Below are positions 25,626-34,689 of a DNA stretch of 64,000 nt, one piece after another; positions within the stretch are counted from its first letter, which is position 1; each line of letters starts with the position of its first letter. Below the pieces are notes generated by a model. It worked only from the letters and a program-made list of their open reading frames with translations, was not told the DNA's origin and ran no database searches. Source of the stretch: W-Chloroflexi-9 sp045863195 (lineage in GTDB: Bacteria; Chloroflexota; Dehalococcoidia; UBA2979); NCBI GenBank assembly GCA_045863195.1, contig BTUI01000007.1:86080-150079 (forward strand). The letters run 5' to 3'. Made by a program: the position numbers and the translations under genes.

Positions 25626-26882
25626 ATGGCCCCGCAACCGCCGAGCACCACCGCCCCGCCGCCCGCGTCGCCGCCCCGTTCCACCCGAGGCAACACGTTC
25701 GCATCGCTGAAGCAGCGCGACTTCCGGCTCCTCTGGATCGGCACGGTCTCGGCGGGCTTCGGCCAGTGGGGACAGCAGATCGGGATGAACTGGCTGGTGT
25801 ACGTGATCACCGGCTCAGCGCTGCAACTCGGCGCGGTGTCGTTCGCCAGCGGCATCCTGGCGCTGATCCTCGGGCCGTTCGCCGGGCTGCTCGCGGACCG
25901 CTACTCGCGCCGCGCGATCATCATCATCTCGAACGCCCTCGGCGGGGCGCAGGCGGCGGTCGTCGCGCTGCTCGTGATCACGGACACGATCGTGCTCTGG
26001 CACGTCTACGCGTTCGCCCTCTTCTCGTCGCTCACCATGGTCGTGAACCAGCCGGCCCGCCAGGCGTACGTGAACGACGTCTCGACGAAGGAGACGCTGG
26101 GCAACGCGATCGCGATGAACTCGATCGCCATGAACGCATCGAGGCTCGTCGGCCCGCCGCTGACCGGCGTGATCGTGGCGTGGAACGTGGGCGCCGCCTT
26201 CGTCTTCGTCGCCGCCACGCGCCTCCTCGCGGCCGTCGCCGCGGCGGCGATGCGGCGGCGCATGCAGGAGGCGCTCCCGAAGCGCAACCCGCTCCGCGAG
26301 GTGGTCGATGGCTTCTCCTACCTCGGGCGCGACCGGCTGCTGCTCCTGCTGCTGATCGCGAACGGACTGCCTTCGCTCCTCGTGTACCCGTACATCAACT
26401 TCATGCCGATCTACGCGGAGGAGATCTTCGGACGCGGGGCAGAGGCGTACGGGCTGCTGGTCTCGATGCTCGCGGTGGGGTCGATCATCGGCCTGATCGG
26501 GCTTGCCTACTTCGGCGATGTCCGCCGGAAGGGCTCGGTGTTCCTCGCTGCGTTCATCATCTACCTGTGCCTGGTGCTCACGTTCTCTCGCGTCGATGTC
26601 TTCTACCCGGCGCTCGCGATCCTCGCGACGGCGGGGTTCTTTCACGGGCTGGCGACCACGCTGAACAACACGGTGTTCCAGTCCGCGCTGCGGCCGGACA
26701 TGCGCGGCCGAGGGATGGCGGCGTTCCAGATGGGCGCGGGGCTCATGCCGCTGGGCGCCCTCTCGATGGGCTTCGCCGTAGAGCACCTGGGCGTCCAGAA
26801 TGGTGCGGCGCTCTGCCAGTTCATCTGCCTCTGCGGCATCGCCGCGATCGCGATCTTCGGAAAGTCGGTACACCGCGCATGA
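25626..26882 (+). CDS. MFS exporter (enterobactin-exporter-like)
   Basis: A 418-residue permease of the EntS/MFS_3 type. Typical features are 'LKQRDFRLLWIGTVSAGFGQWG' at the start of helix 1, 'GPFAGLLADRYSRRAIIIISN' and 'NSIAMNASRLVGPPLTGV'. Relatives export siderophores, macrolides or other drugs. The ATG follows AAGGGATGGGCG. The stop overlaps the next start as ATGA, so the hydrolase behind it is translationally coupled. Confidence 0.85.
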   Translation: MAPQPPSTTAPPPASPPRSTRGNTFASLKQRDFRLLWIGTVSAGFGQWGQQIGMNWLVYVITGSALQLGAVSFASGILALILGPFAGLLADRYSRRAIIIISNALGGAQAAVVALLVITDTIVLWHVYAFALFSSLTMVVNQPARQAYVNDVSTKETLGNAIAMNSIAMNASRLVGPPLTGVIVAWNVGAAFVFVAATRLLAAVAAAAMRRRMQEALPKRNPLREVVDGFSYLGRDRLLLLLLIANGLPSLLVYPYINFMPIYAEEIFGRGAEAYGLLVSMLAVGSIIGLIGLAYFGDVRRKGSVFLAAFIIYLCLVLTFSRVDVFYPALAILATAGFFHGLATTLNNTVFQSALRPDMRGRGMAAFQMGAGLMPLGALSMGFAVEHLGVQNGAALCQFICLCGIAAIAIFGKSVHRA

Positions 26883-27532
26883 CGTTCGCCTCCTACACCT
26901 ACCACCCCGGCACACCCGGCCCGCTCCCCACCGTGGTCGCGATCCACGGACACGGCGCGAACGGCCAGGACCTCCTCGGCCTGGGCCCGCTGCTCGCGGG
27001 CGGGCGGCTGCTCGTCATCTGCCCGGAGGCGGAGTTCACCCTGCAGCCCGGCATGCCCTCCTACACCTGGTTCCGCCGCGACGACGCCGGACAGCGGACG
27101 CCCGAGGAGTTCGAGCGCGTCGCGCGGCTCCTTCACGTCTTCGTGGACGAGGCGGTGACGAAGGCCGGCGGCGATCCGGCGCGCGTGGTGCTCCTGGGCT
27201 TCTCGCAGGGCGGGTCGCTCGCCTTCCGCCTCGGGCTCGCGGAGCCCGCGCGCTGGCGCGGCGTCGCGGCGCTCTCCACGTGGCTCCCGGACGAGGCGGT
27301 GACCGCCGCCGACCCGAGCGCCCTCGGCAGCCTGCCCCTCCTCGTGCAGCACGGGAGCACCGACCCGGCGATCGAGGTCGCCCGCGCGCGCTCCTCCCGC
27401 GACCGGCTGGAGGAGATCGGCGCGAAGCCCGACTACCGCGAATACAGCATGGGCCACCAGATCGGCCCGGAGAGCCTGACGGACCTCTCCCGCTGGCTGG
27501 AGCGCGTGTTCGCCCTCCCCGCCCTGGGGTGA
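26879..27532 (+). CDS. Phospholipase/carboxylesterase family hydrolase
   Basis: A 217-residue hydrolase of the carboxylesterase/thioesterase-I (YtpA/BioH-like small) group. It has 'VVAIHGHGANGQDLLGLG', the nucleophile elbow GFSQGG (about 106-111), 'VQHGSTDPAI' with the acid and 'YSMGHQIGPES' with the catalytic His. It overlaps the MFS gene by four bases (ATGA), which suggests a joint role, perhaps processing of an exported or imported ester. No export signal is present. Confidence 0.88.
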   Translation: MTFASYTYHPGTPGPLPTVVAIHGHGANGQDLLGLGPLLAGGRLLVICPEAEFTLQPGMPSYTWFRRDDAGQRTPEEFERVARLLHVFVDEAVTKAGGDPARVVLLGFSQGGSLAFRLGLAEPARWRGVAALSTWLPDEAVTAADPSALGSLPLLVQHGSTDPAIEVARARSSRDRLEEIGAKPDYREYSMGHQIGPESLTDLSRWLERVFALPALG

Positions 27533-27604
27533 CCGCGGGCGTCCTCGCCCCGGTGTCGTAGACTGCCCGCGGCGTCGAGCGACCACACCGAGCGGGAGGG
27601 CTCC

Positions 27605-28555
27605 ATGACGACGACCGTGCCGAACTACCTGGAAGAGATGAAGGCGTGCGCCGCGGCGATCGGGCTGCGGCCGCGCGAGTTCCTGCAGCCGAGCGACCAC
27701 TGGGTCACCCTCAACGGGATCGACTTCCACTACGTGGACTGGGGCAACTCGCACCTGCCGCCGCTGGTGCTGCTGCACGGCGGCAGCCTGACCGCGCACA
27801 CCTGGGACATGGCCGCGCTCATCCTCCGCGACCGCTACCACGTGATCGCGCTGGACCAGCGCGGCCACGGCGACACCGGCCACACGCCGGAGGACCGCCT
27901 GTCCGAGGACAACGGCGACCTGATGCTCCAGGACACCGAGGCGTTCATTGAGCACCTCGGCTACCCGAAGGTGATCCTCTGCGGCATGTCGATGGGCGGG
28001 ATGAACTCCCTCCGCTACGCGGCACGCCACCCGGAGCGGCTGGACGCGCTGGTGATCGTGGACATCGCCCCCGTCACCATGCAGGAGGGCCTCATCGAGA
28101 TGGAGGCGTTCCGTCGCGAGACGGAGACGATGCGCCGCTTCGAGGATTTCCTGGAGCGCGCGGTGAAGTTCAACCCGCAACGCAAGCCGGCGCACCTGAA
28201 GTACTCGCTGCTCCACTCGCTCAAGCAGGTACCGGACGGCTGGACCTGGAAGCAGGACACGAACCGCCACCGCGCACCGGAGGGCGAGACGGAGGAGCAG
28301 CGGAAGGCCGCCGCGAAGGCGCGCAGCGAGTCGCTGTGGGCGGACGTGAAGGCGATCCGCACGCAGACGCTGCTCATGCGCGGCGAAATCTCGAAGATCC
28401 TGGCCCCCGAGTCCGCCGAGGCGATGCGTGCCGCGATGCAGGACTGCGAACTGGTGGTCATCCCCGGCGCGGGCCACTCCGTGCAGGGCGACAACCCGAA
28501 GGACTTCGCGCACCAGCTGGACGCGTACGTCTCGCGTCGCCTCGGTCTGAAGTAA
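27605..28555 (+). CDS. Alpha/beta hydrolase
   Basis: A 316-residue hydrolase. The oxyanion loop is 'LVLLHGGSLTAHTWD', then 'DQRGHGDTGH', the nucleophile GMSMGG (about 125-130) and a late 'PGAGHSVQGDNP' with the catalytic His. Such enzymes include epoxide hydrolases and C-C bond hydrolases. CGGGAGGGCTCC is upstream, with a possible -10 TAGACT near 27560. Its final 98 bases lie opposite the C-terminal coding part of the acetyltransferase gene. Confidence 0.87.
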   Translation: MTTTVPNYLEEMKACAAAIGLRPREFLQPSDHWVTLNGIDFHYVDWGNSHLPPLVLLHGGSLTAHTWDMAALILRDRYHVIALDQRGHGDTGHTPEDRLSEDNGDLMLQDTEAFIEHLGYPKVILCGMSMGGMNSLRYAARHPERLDALVIVDIAPVTMQEGLIEMEAFRRETETMRRFEDFLERAVKFNPQRKPAHLKYSLLHSLKQVPDGWTWKQDTNRHRAPEGETEEQRKAAAKARSESLWADVKAIRTQTLLMRGEISKILAPESAEAMRAAMQDCELVVIPGAGHSVQGDNPKDFAHQLDAYVSRRLGLK

Positions 28556-29807
28556 CCACCGAGCGGATGGTGGGCGGCCAAAAGCCGTCCATCACCCGCG
28601 GCCGGTACGCCGTCGCGAACAGCCGGTCGGAGCGCCGCAGCGCCTCCGCGTCGCCCTCCGCCCGTCCCGCCCGGGCGAGGTGGGTGGCGCTCCGGAAGCC
28701 GGACAGCAGCGAGGCGAGCGCCGCGACCGGCAGCATCACCTCCGCACCGCCCTCGACCCGCTCGACGCGGCCGACGCCGCCGTCCACGCGCAGCCGGTAG
28801 GCGCCGTCGTTCCACGGACAGAACTCGTCGCGGACGCCGAGCGTGACCGTGCCGTCCTCGTCGTACCCGCGCGCCTCCAGCGCCCGCGCCACATCGACCA
28901 CCCGCAACCACATGCCGTCGCCGGTCTGGCGGCGCAACTCGCGCGGCTCCAGGAGCAGGTCGACGATCGGGTCGTCTTCCGCGACGTGCTCGAACTTCGC
29001 CTGCTTCACCAGGTCATGGCCGCGGAGGAACTCCCACAGCGCGAGGTGCGCGTCCAGGTCCAGCGCCACGAGGTCCTGCACCACCATCGACTGGTCGCCG
29101 CCCGGCTCGAAGTCCACCTGCATGTCCTCCGCCGTGCGGTAGAGCGCGTAGCCGCGCGGCTCCTGCGCCGCATCGAGCGCGACCGCGACGTGCGAGCGGT
29201 GCGCGTGGCGGCCGACCTCCCGCAGGCGGTGGTCCCACCAGCGCTCGGGACGTTCGATGAGCAGCGTGCGCCCCTCCAGGTAGCGCGTGTACAGACGCTC
29301 CATCACGCCGCGGGCCTCGTCCGGTGTCACCAGACGCACGCTGCCGTGCCACGCGCGCGGCTCGCGCAGCGCCATGCCGCGCGGGTCAATGCGATAGCCC
29401 ACGTAGTGCGAGGCGAGGCCGTAACCGAAGCGCTGGTAGATCGCGCCCATCGAGGCCCACAGCATCGCCAGGGAGTGCCCCTCCTCACGCATGTCCGCGA
29501 GCGAGCGCTCCATCACCCGGCGCAGCAGTCCCTGCCGTCGAAATTGCGGCAGCGTGCCCACAGCGGTGACGGCGCCGAGGGGCACGAGCGGGCCGTTGAG
29601 CGCGACGCGGATGCGGTGCCACGCCAGCGTCGTCGCCATCTCGCCGTCGACAAAGGCGGCGCGGAGGCCCATCGGCCCGAAGTACGCTTCTGGCCCGTCG
29701 GCGAGGTGTCGCTCGTGGTTCTCCCGGCTCTGTCCGAAGACGTACGAACTGACGTCGTGGAACGCACGGATCTCCTCGGTCGTGACGGCGCGGACCTCGC
29801 TGGGCAT
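28458..29807 (-). CDS. Eis-like GNAT acetyltransferase
   Basis: A 449-residue protein with the three-part Eis layout: an N-terminal GNAT domain ('VPLGAVTAVGTLPQFRRQGLLRRVM' is the acetyl-CoA pyrophosphate loop), a middle GNAT-like domain and a C-terminal sterol-carrier-like domain. Eis enzymes acetylate amines at several positions. The family-like end is near 'RVMDGFWPP'; about 33 further residues, Arg/Pro/Gly-rich, extend into the antisense of the hydrolase gene. This tail probably arose by loss of the original stop codon. The start MPSEVRAVTT was chosen by family fit. Confidence 0.85.
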   Translation of the reverse strand: MPSEVRAVTTEEIRAFHDVSSYVFGQSRENHERHLADGPEAYFGPMGLRAAFVDGEMATTLAWHRIRVALNGPLVPLGAVTAVGTLPQFRRQGLLRRVMERSLADMREEGHSLAMLWASMGAIYQRFGYGLASHYVGYRIDPRGMALREPRAWHGSVRLVTPDEARGVMERLYTRYLEGRTLLIERPERWWDHRLREVGRHAHRSHVAVALDAAQEPRGYALYRTAEDMQVDFEPGGDQSMVVQDLVALDLDAHLALWEFLRGHDLVKQAKFEHVAEDDPIVDLLLEPRELRRQTGDGMWLRVVDVARALEARGYDEDGTVTLGVRDEFCPWNDGAYRLRVDGGVGRVERVEGGAEVMLPVAALASLLSGFRSATHLARAGRAEGDAEALRRSDRLFATAYRPRVMDGFWPPTIRSVVTSDRGDARRTRPAGARSPSGCRPARSGPRRG

Positions 29808-29827
29808 CGGCAGGCTCCCTCGGACGC

Positions 29828-29855
29828 GACACGGGCCGCTGGTGCGGCCCGTGTC
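29828..29855 (-). terminator. Terminator of CoA-transferase gene
   Basis: GACACGGGCCGC and GCGGCCCGTGTC form a perfect 12-bp stem with a four-base loop, 46 bases past the CoA-transferase stop and just before the acetyltransferase start. No T-run follows on the minus strand. Confidence 0.55.
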
Positions 29856-29900
29856 CATGTTTCGACAACGCCCGGGGTGCCTCGCGGGTTGCCCCCGGTC

Positions 29901-32327
29901 TCAGCGACCCACGAGCACGGGCGCGCCCGGCTCCGACCACACCACGCCCGAGGCACGCAGCGCGGCGATCTCGTCGTCACTGCGGCCGATCTCGCGCAGC
30001 AGCGCATCGGTGTGCTCACCGGCCATCGGTCCCGCAGCGAGGCGGTTGCCTGAGCGCGACATCTGCACCATCGCGCCGTGGCGCTGGTAATCGCCGTGGC
30101 CCGTGTGGTGCACGCGCGCGGCAAAGCCATTCGCCTCGATCTGCGGACTCGTGAAGAAGTACTCGGCGGGGCCGGGGCCATCCGCGCGCACGCAGCCCAC
30201 GCCGTGCGGCGTCAGCAGCGCCTCCCACTCGTCCGCGGTCTTGCCGGCGAACAGCGCCGCAAGCACCTCCGTGAGCGCCGCCGCGTGCTCGCGTCGCGCC
30301 GAGGCCGTGGCGAACCGCCGGTCGGATGCGAGGTCGGCGCGCCCGGCGGCTGCGGCAAAGCGCTGCCATTCCGCCTCGCGGCCAATGCCGAGGAACACCC
30401 AGCCCTCGGACGCGCGGTAGAGGCGGTAGTCCGGTGCGGTGCCGTGCAACTCCGGGTCAATCGCCGGGCGCGGCTCGCGGCCGTCGTACCGGAAGAAGTC
30501 ATCGTGGTTGGCGTAGGCATTCGCCCCCATCATGTCGATGAAGATCTCCTGCCCGCGCCCCGTCGCCCGCCGCGCCCACAGGCCGAGCATCGCCGTGGTG
30601 GCGACCACCGCGGAGGTGTTCGGGTCCGGGTTCACCTCGTTCGCGCGGAAGAGCCGTCGAGCGCCCTCGCGCATCTCGGCGACCGAGTCGGCGACCGGGA
30701 GGCCGCCGGACTGCCACGTGGCACCGCCGAGGGCGGCGCCGGGGATCGGGTGCGTCGCCGGCCGGTGCGCGCTCGGCCCCAGCGGGCCGTAGCCGTTCAC
30801 GTTCACGTAGACGATGCCGGGGTTGATGCGGCTCGCGTCGCGGTACCCCATCCCGAGGCGGCCCGGCACGCCGGGCCGGTAGTTGTGGATGATCACGTCC
30901 GCCTTCGCGATCAGCGCGTGGACGACCGCCTGGCCCTCGGGCGCCTTCAGGTCGACGCAGATGCTCTCCTTGCTCGCGTTCGTCTTGAGCGCGCCGAGCG
31001 ATCCGTTCCCCATCCACCGCCACGGGTCGCCGCTGACCTGCTCCACCTTGATCACCCGCGCGCCGAGGTCCGCGAGGTGCGACGCCCCCAGTGGCGCGGC
31101 GATGATCGTGGAGAAGTCGAGGACGGTGACGCCCTCCAGCGCGAGCCGCCGCGAGGGCGCCCCGGCCGGCTTCGGCTTCGGCGCCGGCAGCGCGCCGAGG
31201 ACGGCCTCGGTGTGCTCACCGACGGCGGGCACGCGGTGGCGGATCTCCGCCGGCGTCTCCGTGAGGCGCGCCACGGGGCCCAGTTGCTTCATCGTGCCGC
31301 CGGTGGGGCCGGGCGTCTCGATGACGTGGCCGTTCAGCACCAGGTCGGGGTCGTCCAGCGCGTCCTGCGTGGTCTGGAACGGCGTGGCGACCACTCCGCC
31401 CTGCTCCACGAAGATGCGCATCCACTCCTCGGAGGTCTTCGTGCGCATGTGCTGGAGCATGCGGTCGCGGAACGCCTCGCGCACCTCTTCCTTCCACGTG
31501 GCCGGTGAGCCTTCGTGCTCTCCGTCCGCGTAGATGTCCATGAGGTCGACGGCGGCGAGGAAGTTGTCGAAGAGGTGCTGGAGCAGGTTGCCCAGCTGGA
31601 TCCAGCGGCCGTCCCCGGCGAGCACCGGCTGGTAGTTGATCGTCGGCATGCGGCCGGCAGAGAGCGCGGGCACCGACCAGTTGCCCGGGTTCCACGCCTG
31701 CAGCGACAGGTTGAGCAGGCCACCCATGTCGTACGGCAGCATCCCCTGCAGGATGCTCGTGTCCACCACCTGCCCGTGCCCGTCCGCATCGCGCGCGACG
31801 AGACCGGCGATGATCCCCGTGATCGCGGCCTGCGAGGCGGCATGCACGCCCACCTGCAGCGCGGCGAACTGCGGGCCCTCCCGCGGCACGGTTCCGGCGA
31901 ACGCCTGCATGCGACCAGACTTCGCCGCGACCACGCCCTCGTACCCCGGCACGTTCGCCAGCGGGCCGCGCGGGCCAAAGCCGGTGATGCGGCAGTAGAC
32001 GAGCGACGGGTTGAGCGCGGTGAGCGTCTCTGCGTCCGCGCCGAGCGCCCTCCCGGCGTCCCCTCGGTACGACGCCACGACCACGTCCGCGGTCTCTACG
32101 AGGCGGTGCAGGCGCTCGCGCTCCTCGGCGCGCTTCAGGTCCAGGACCACGGAGCGCTTGCCGCGCAGCCACATCGGCGCGCTGGCGATGCTCCGGGCGG
32201 GGTCGCCGCCGGGGCGCTCCACCTTGATCACGTCCGCGCCGAAGTCCGCCAGCACCATCGTGGCGATGCCGCCCGCGGGGCCGCTGCTCAGGTCCACCAC
32301 GCGGACCCCGTCCAGCACACCGGCCAT
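29901..32327 (-). CDS. Tandem CaiB/BaiF (class III) CoA-transferase fusion
   Basis: An 808-residue protein made of two CaiB/BaiF domains (about 1-380 and 394-808), joined by a Pro/Lys/Ala linker. Both domains show the family pattern ('VVDLSSGPAGGIATMVLADFGADVIKVE' and 'VLDFSTIIAAPLGASHLADLGARVIKVE'). Class III enzymes move CoA between carboxylic acids through an active-site Asp. By my alignment to formyl-CoA transferase that position is Gln194 in the first domain and Gly601 in the second. A CoA-binding or altered-chemistry role is therefore possible. Natural CaiB proteins are usually one ~400-residue domain. Confidence 0.88.
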   Translation of the reverse strand: MAGVLDGVRVVDLSSGPAGGIATMVLADFGADVIKVERPGGDPARSIASAPMWLRGKRSVVLDLKRAEERERLHRLVETADVVVASYRGDAGRALGADAETLTALNPSLVYCRITGFGPRGPLANVPGYEGVVAAKSGRMQAFAGTVPREGPQFAALQVGVHAASQAAITGIIAGLVARDADGHGQVVDTSILQGMLPYDMGGLLNLSLQAWNPGNWSVPALSAGRMPTINYQPVLAGDGRWIQLGNLLQHLFDNFLAAVDLMDIYADGEHEGSPATWKEEVREAFRDRMLQHMRTKTSEEWMRIFVEQGGVVATPFQTTQDALDDPDLVLNGHVIETPGPTGGTMKQLGPVARLTETPAEIRHRVPAVGEHTEAVLGALPAPKPKPAGAPSRRLALEGVTVLDFSTIIAAPLGASHLADLGARVIKVEQVSGDPWRWMGNGSLGALKTNASKESICVDLKAPEGQAVVHALIAKADVIIHNYRPGVPGRLGMGYRDASRINPGIVYVNVNGYGPLGPSAHRPATHPIPGAALGGATWQSGGLPVADSVAEMREGARRLFRANEVNPDPNTSAVVATTAMLGLWARRATGRGQEIFIDMMGANAYANHDDFFRYDGREPRPAIDPELHGTAPDYRLYRASEGWVFLGIGREAEWQRFAAAAGRADLASDRRFATASARREHAAALTEVLAALFAGKTADEWEALLTPHGVGCVRADGPGPAEYFFTSPQIEANGFAARVHHTGHGDYQRHGAMVQMSRSGNRLAAGPMAGEHTDALLREIGRSDDEIAALRASGVVWSEPGAPVLVGR

Positions 32328-32373
32328 GTTGCGTCCCTCCACCGCGCGCGGCGTCGCGGAGCCGCGCGCGTGC

Positions 32374-32401
32374 ATGTTATGGGCCGCATCACGTCTGTCC
32401 A
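32374..32401 (-). promoter_or_regulatory. Candidate promoter of CoA-transferase gene
   Basis: On the minus strand TGGACA and TAACAT are separated by 16 bp. This would start transcription about 40 bases before the CoA-transferase ATG. Confidence 0.45.
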
Positions 32402-32433
32402 GACTCGAGGCGCGAGGAGTCCCAGCGGGCGGG

Positions 32434-33480
32434 CTACCGGACGGCGGTCACCATCGACTCACCGGGCTGCCGAGCCGCCGCCTCACCAAGGGCGCGCGTC
32501 AGCACCTCGAAGCGCGGCGCCAGCGCGTCCGCCTCGCCGCGCCCGATCAGCCCGCGCGCGAACCCCCGCGCGAGGTCGCCCGAGTGGACGGTGGCGCGCA
32601 CCTCCCGGAAGCCGGCGACACGCAACGCCTCCGTGAGCCAGGCGGTCGTCCAGCGGTGGAGCGTGACGCGCATCGAGCGCAGCGCGTGGGGGGCGAGCCG
32701 TTCGAGCAGCGCCTCACCGAGCGGCGACCCCGGCGTGAGGAGCGTCTCCCCGTACGCCCTTGGCGCGTCCGCCGAGGCGATGAGCGCGTCACAATGCGCC
32801 TCCGCCGCAGGGCCGGTCGAGGGAAGCAGCAGCACCGAGCGGCGCTCGAGCGGCGGGTGCTGCGTCCGGCGGCTGTAGGCGTAGAGGAGCCCGTCACGCG
32901 CTGACGTTAGCGCGACCGTCTCGAACTCGGGGCGAGGCAGTGCCCAGACCTGGTAGGAAGCACGCAGCACGCCGCCCGGCCGCAGGACGCGCGCGATCTC
33001 CGCGAACACCGCCGCCGGGTCGCTCGCCTCCTCCAGCGACTGCGAGGCCGTCACGAGGTCGACCGAGCCATCCGCGAACGGCAGCGCCGTCGCGTCGCCC
33101 GTCACAAACATCGCGTTGGCCAGCCCGAGGCGGGCGGCGTTCGCGCGGCACACCCCAGTACGCCTCGGCGCCGGGTCGACACCGACCACGACTGCGCCCG
33201 GCAGCGCGTGGGCCAGCGGCAGCGCCGGCCAGCCATCGCCCGGGCCGATGTCGATGACCGTGCGTCCGCCCTCCGGCAGGTGGCTCGCGTAATCGGCGAC
33301 GCGCGCAGCGTCCGCCCAGTGCTGCTCCCGTCTCGCGTCGTACGGCACGTCCACGAACGGGAGTTGCCGGTTGGACCAGAGCGGGGCGAGTTCATAGAGC
33401 GCGCGGGCGGAGTCGACCGCCTCGGGCGGGGCGAGGACACGCCAGCGGCGCTCGAGGGGTGAGAGGTCGGGGTCGGGCAT
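32434..33480 (-). CDS. Class I SAM-dependent methyltransferase
   Basis: A 348-residue methyltransferase. Motif I is VIDIGPGDGWPALPL (about 75-89), then 'VVGVDPAPRRTGVC' and the UbiE-like 'DGSVDLVTASQSLEEASDPAAVFAEIARVLRPGG'. A long C-terminal domain of about 150 residues has no recognised match. The substrate is unknown. It is separated from the MaoC pair upstream by a stem-loop. Confidence 0.85.
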   Translation of the reverse strand: MPDPDLSPLERRWRVLAPPEAVDSARALYELAPLWSNRQLPFVDVPYDARREQHWADAARVADYASHLPEGGRTVIDIGPGDGWPALPLAHALPGAVVVGVDPAPRRTGVCRANAARLGLANAMFVTGDATALPFADGSVDLVTASQSLEEASDPAAVFAEIARVLRPGGVLRASYQVWALPRPEFETVALTSARDGLLYAYSRRTQHPPLERRSVLLLPSTGPAAEAHCDALIASADAPRAYGETLLTPGSPLGEALLERLAPHALRSMRVTLHRWTTAWLTEALRVAGFREVRATVHSGDLARGFARGLIGRGEADALAPRFEVLTRALGEAAARQPGESMVTAVR

Positions 33481-33500
33481 CGCGGGGACGATGTAAGCAG

Positions 33501-33534
33501 ACGGGGCGGCCGGCGTCTCGCCGGGCCGCCCCGT
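33501..33534 (-). terminator. Terminator of MaoC pair
   Basis: ACGGGGCGGCC... and ...GGGCCGCCCCGT form a ~15-bp stem with one bulged G and a three-base loop, 22 bases after the MaoC stop. No long T-run is seen. Confidence 0.5.
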
Positions 33535-33555
33535 CTGGTGGTCAGCGCGGGTGCG

Positions 33556-33978
33556 CTACGGGTCGAGACGGGCGGAGGCGTGGCCGGTGACCACCTCCTT
33601 GCCCTCCTGGTTGACCGTGGAGACCTCCAGATCCACCACCGGGCCACCGTTCTCCTGGCGGATCTCCTTCACCGTGGCGCGCGCCGTCAGCGTGTCGCCC
33701 GGGAACACCTGGGAGACGAAGCGCACGCCGTACTTGGTCAGGCGTCCATCGCCCAGCCAGTTCGTGAGCATCTTGCCCGTCATGCCCATCGTGAGCATGC
33801 CGTGCGCGAACGCCGTGGGGTACCCGGCGATCTTGGTCGCGAACACCTCGTCCGTGTGGAGCGGGTTGTAGTCGCCGGAGGAGCCGGCGTACTGGACGAT
33901 CTGCGTCCGGCTGAGGTCGTGGCAGACGACCTCCTCGTGGACGTCGCCCACCTTGATGCTGCTCGCCTTGACTGCCAT
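33556..33978 (-). CDS. MaoC-like dehydratase subunit
   Basis: A 140-residue hot-dog protein. 'DYNPLHTDEVFA' carries the hydratase-2 Asp and His, followed by 'AFAHGMLTMGM', the family's conserved stretch. It should hydrate 2-enoyl-CoA to (3R)-hydroxyacyl-CoA or the reverse. The partner gene upstream encodes the FAS1-type half, and the two stops and starts lie 10 bases apart, as in the mycobacterial HadAB-type two-subunit dehydratases. Confidence 0.9.
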   Translation of the reverse strand: MAVKASSIKVGDVHEEVVCHDLSRTQIVQYAGSSGDYNPLHTDEVFATKIAGYPTAFAHGMLTMGMTGKMLTNWLGDGRLTKYGVRFVSQVFPGDTLTARATVKEIRQENGGPVVDLEVSTVNQEGKEVVTGHASARLDP

Positions 33979-33988
33979 CGCTCGCCCC

Positions 33989-34498
33989 CTAGTCCTGCTG
34001 CACCGGGCGCTCGGTGCGGACGCCGACCGAGCGGGCAGTGATGACGAGTTCGTTGTTCTGGTCGTAGTACTCCGTGATCGACTCGCTGAAGATCAGCTTG
34101 CCGGCGCGGCGACCCTCGCGCTCCCACGTCTCACCGGGGCGCGTGACCGAGTGCAGCACGTCGCCGGGGCGCAGATGGCGGTGGTACTCGTAGTGCTGCT
34201 CGGCGTGGAGGCCGGAGCCACCGCCGGCACGCTGCTGCTCCGGCTCGTCGGCCGGGGGCACGTTCGAGCCCGTGGGGTTCTTGCCGGAGCCGAACCACTT
34301 CTGCCCGATCTTCGGCCGCAGGCCGTAGTCCGGGTCGAACTGCGCGGACGCCTGGACGAACGTGGGCGGCGCGATGATCCCGCCGGGCTCCGTGCCCATC
34401 GCGTACGCCTCGTCGTAGTAGATCTGGTTCGCGTCGCCGATGGAGCGCGCGAACAGCATGATGTGCCCGGCTTCGACCGGGAACCGCTCGACTGGCAT
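33989..34498 (-). CDS. FAS1-like dehydratase domain protein (MaoC partner)
   Basis: A 169-residue hot-dog protein, the N-terminal partner of the MaoC gene downstream. It has 'FARSIGDANQIYYDEAYA', 'APPTFVQASAQFDPDYG' and 'HAEQHYEYHRHLRPGDVLH'. It lacks the catalytic MaoC Asp-His pair, so it likely shapes the acyl tunnel of a heterodimer. AGGAGAGGGA lies before the ATG. Two genes in one transcript fit a broad beta-oxidation or (R)-specific hydration role. Confidence 0.88.
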   Translation of the reverse strand: MPVERFPVEAGHIMLFARSIGDANQIYYDEAYAMGTEPGGIIAPPTFVQASAQFDPDYGLRPKIGQKWFGSGKNPTGSNVPPADEPEQQRAGGGSGLHAEQHYEYHRHLRPGDVLHSVTRPGETWEREGRRAGKLIFSESITEYYDQNNELVITARSVGVRTERPVQQD

Positions 34499-34638
34499 TC
34501 CCTCTCCTATCCGCTCGGCGGTCGGGCCTCGTCGCCCAGGGAGGTTCACTCCAGGCTCGTGGTCACCCGCCGCTCGCGCGCACCATAGCGAACCGGCGCG
34601 CGCCTGCCCACCGTCCCGCGTAACACCGCCAGAAACAG

Positions 34639-34666
34639 GTCGAGGGCGTCTTGCGACGCCCTCGAC
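34639..34666 (-). terminator. Terminator of iron-binding protein gene
   Basis: GTCGAGGGCGTC and GACGCCCTCGAC form a perfect 12-bp stem; on the minus strand the loop is GCAA and CTGTTTCTGG follows. It lies 24 bases past the stop. Confidence 0.8.
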
Positions 34667-34689
34667 GGATCCGGAGGGAACCCGGGCTG

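Noticed and set aside
26642..28513. Open frame opposite two hydrolase genes
   Set aside because: It is antisense to genes with clear catalytic motifs and has no match of its own.
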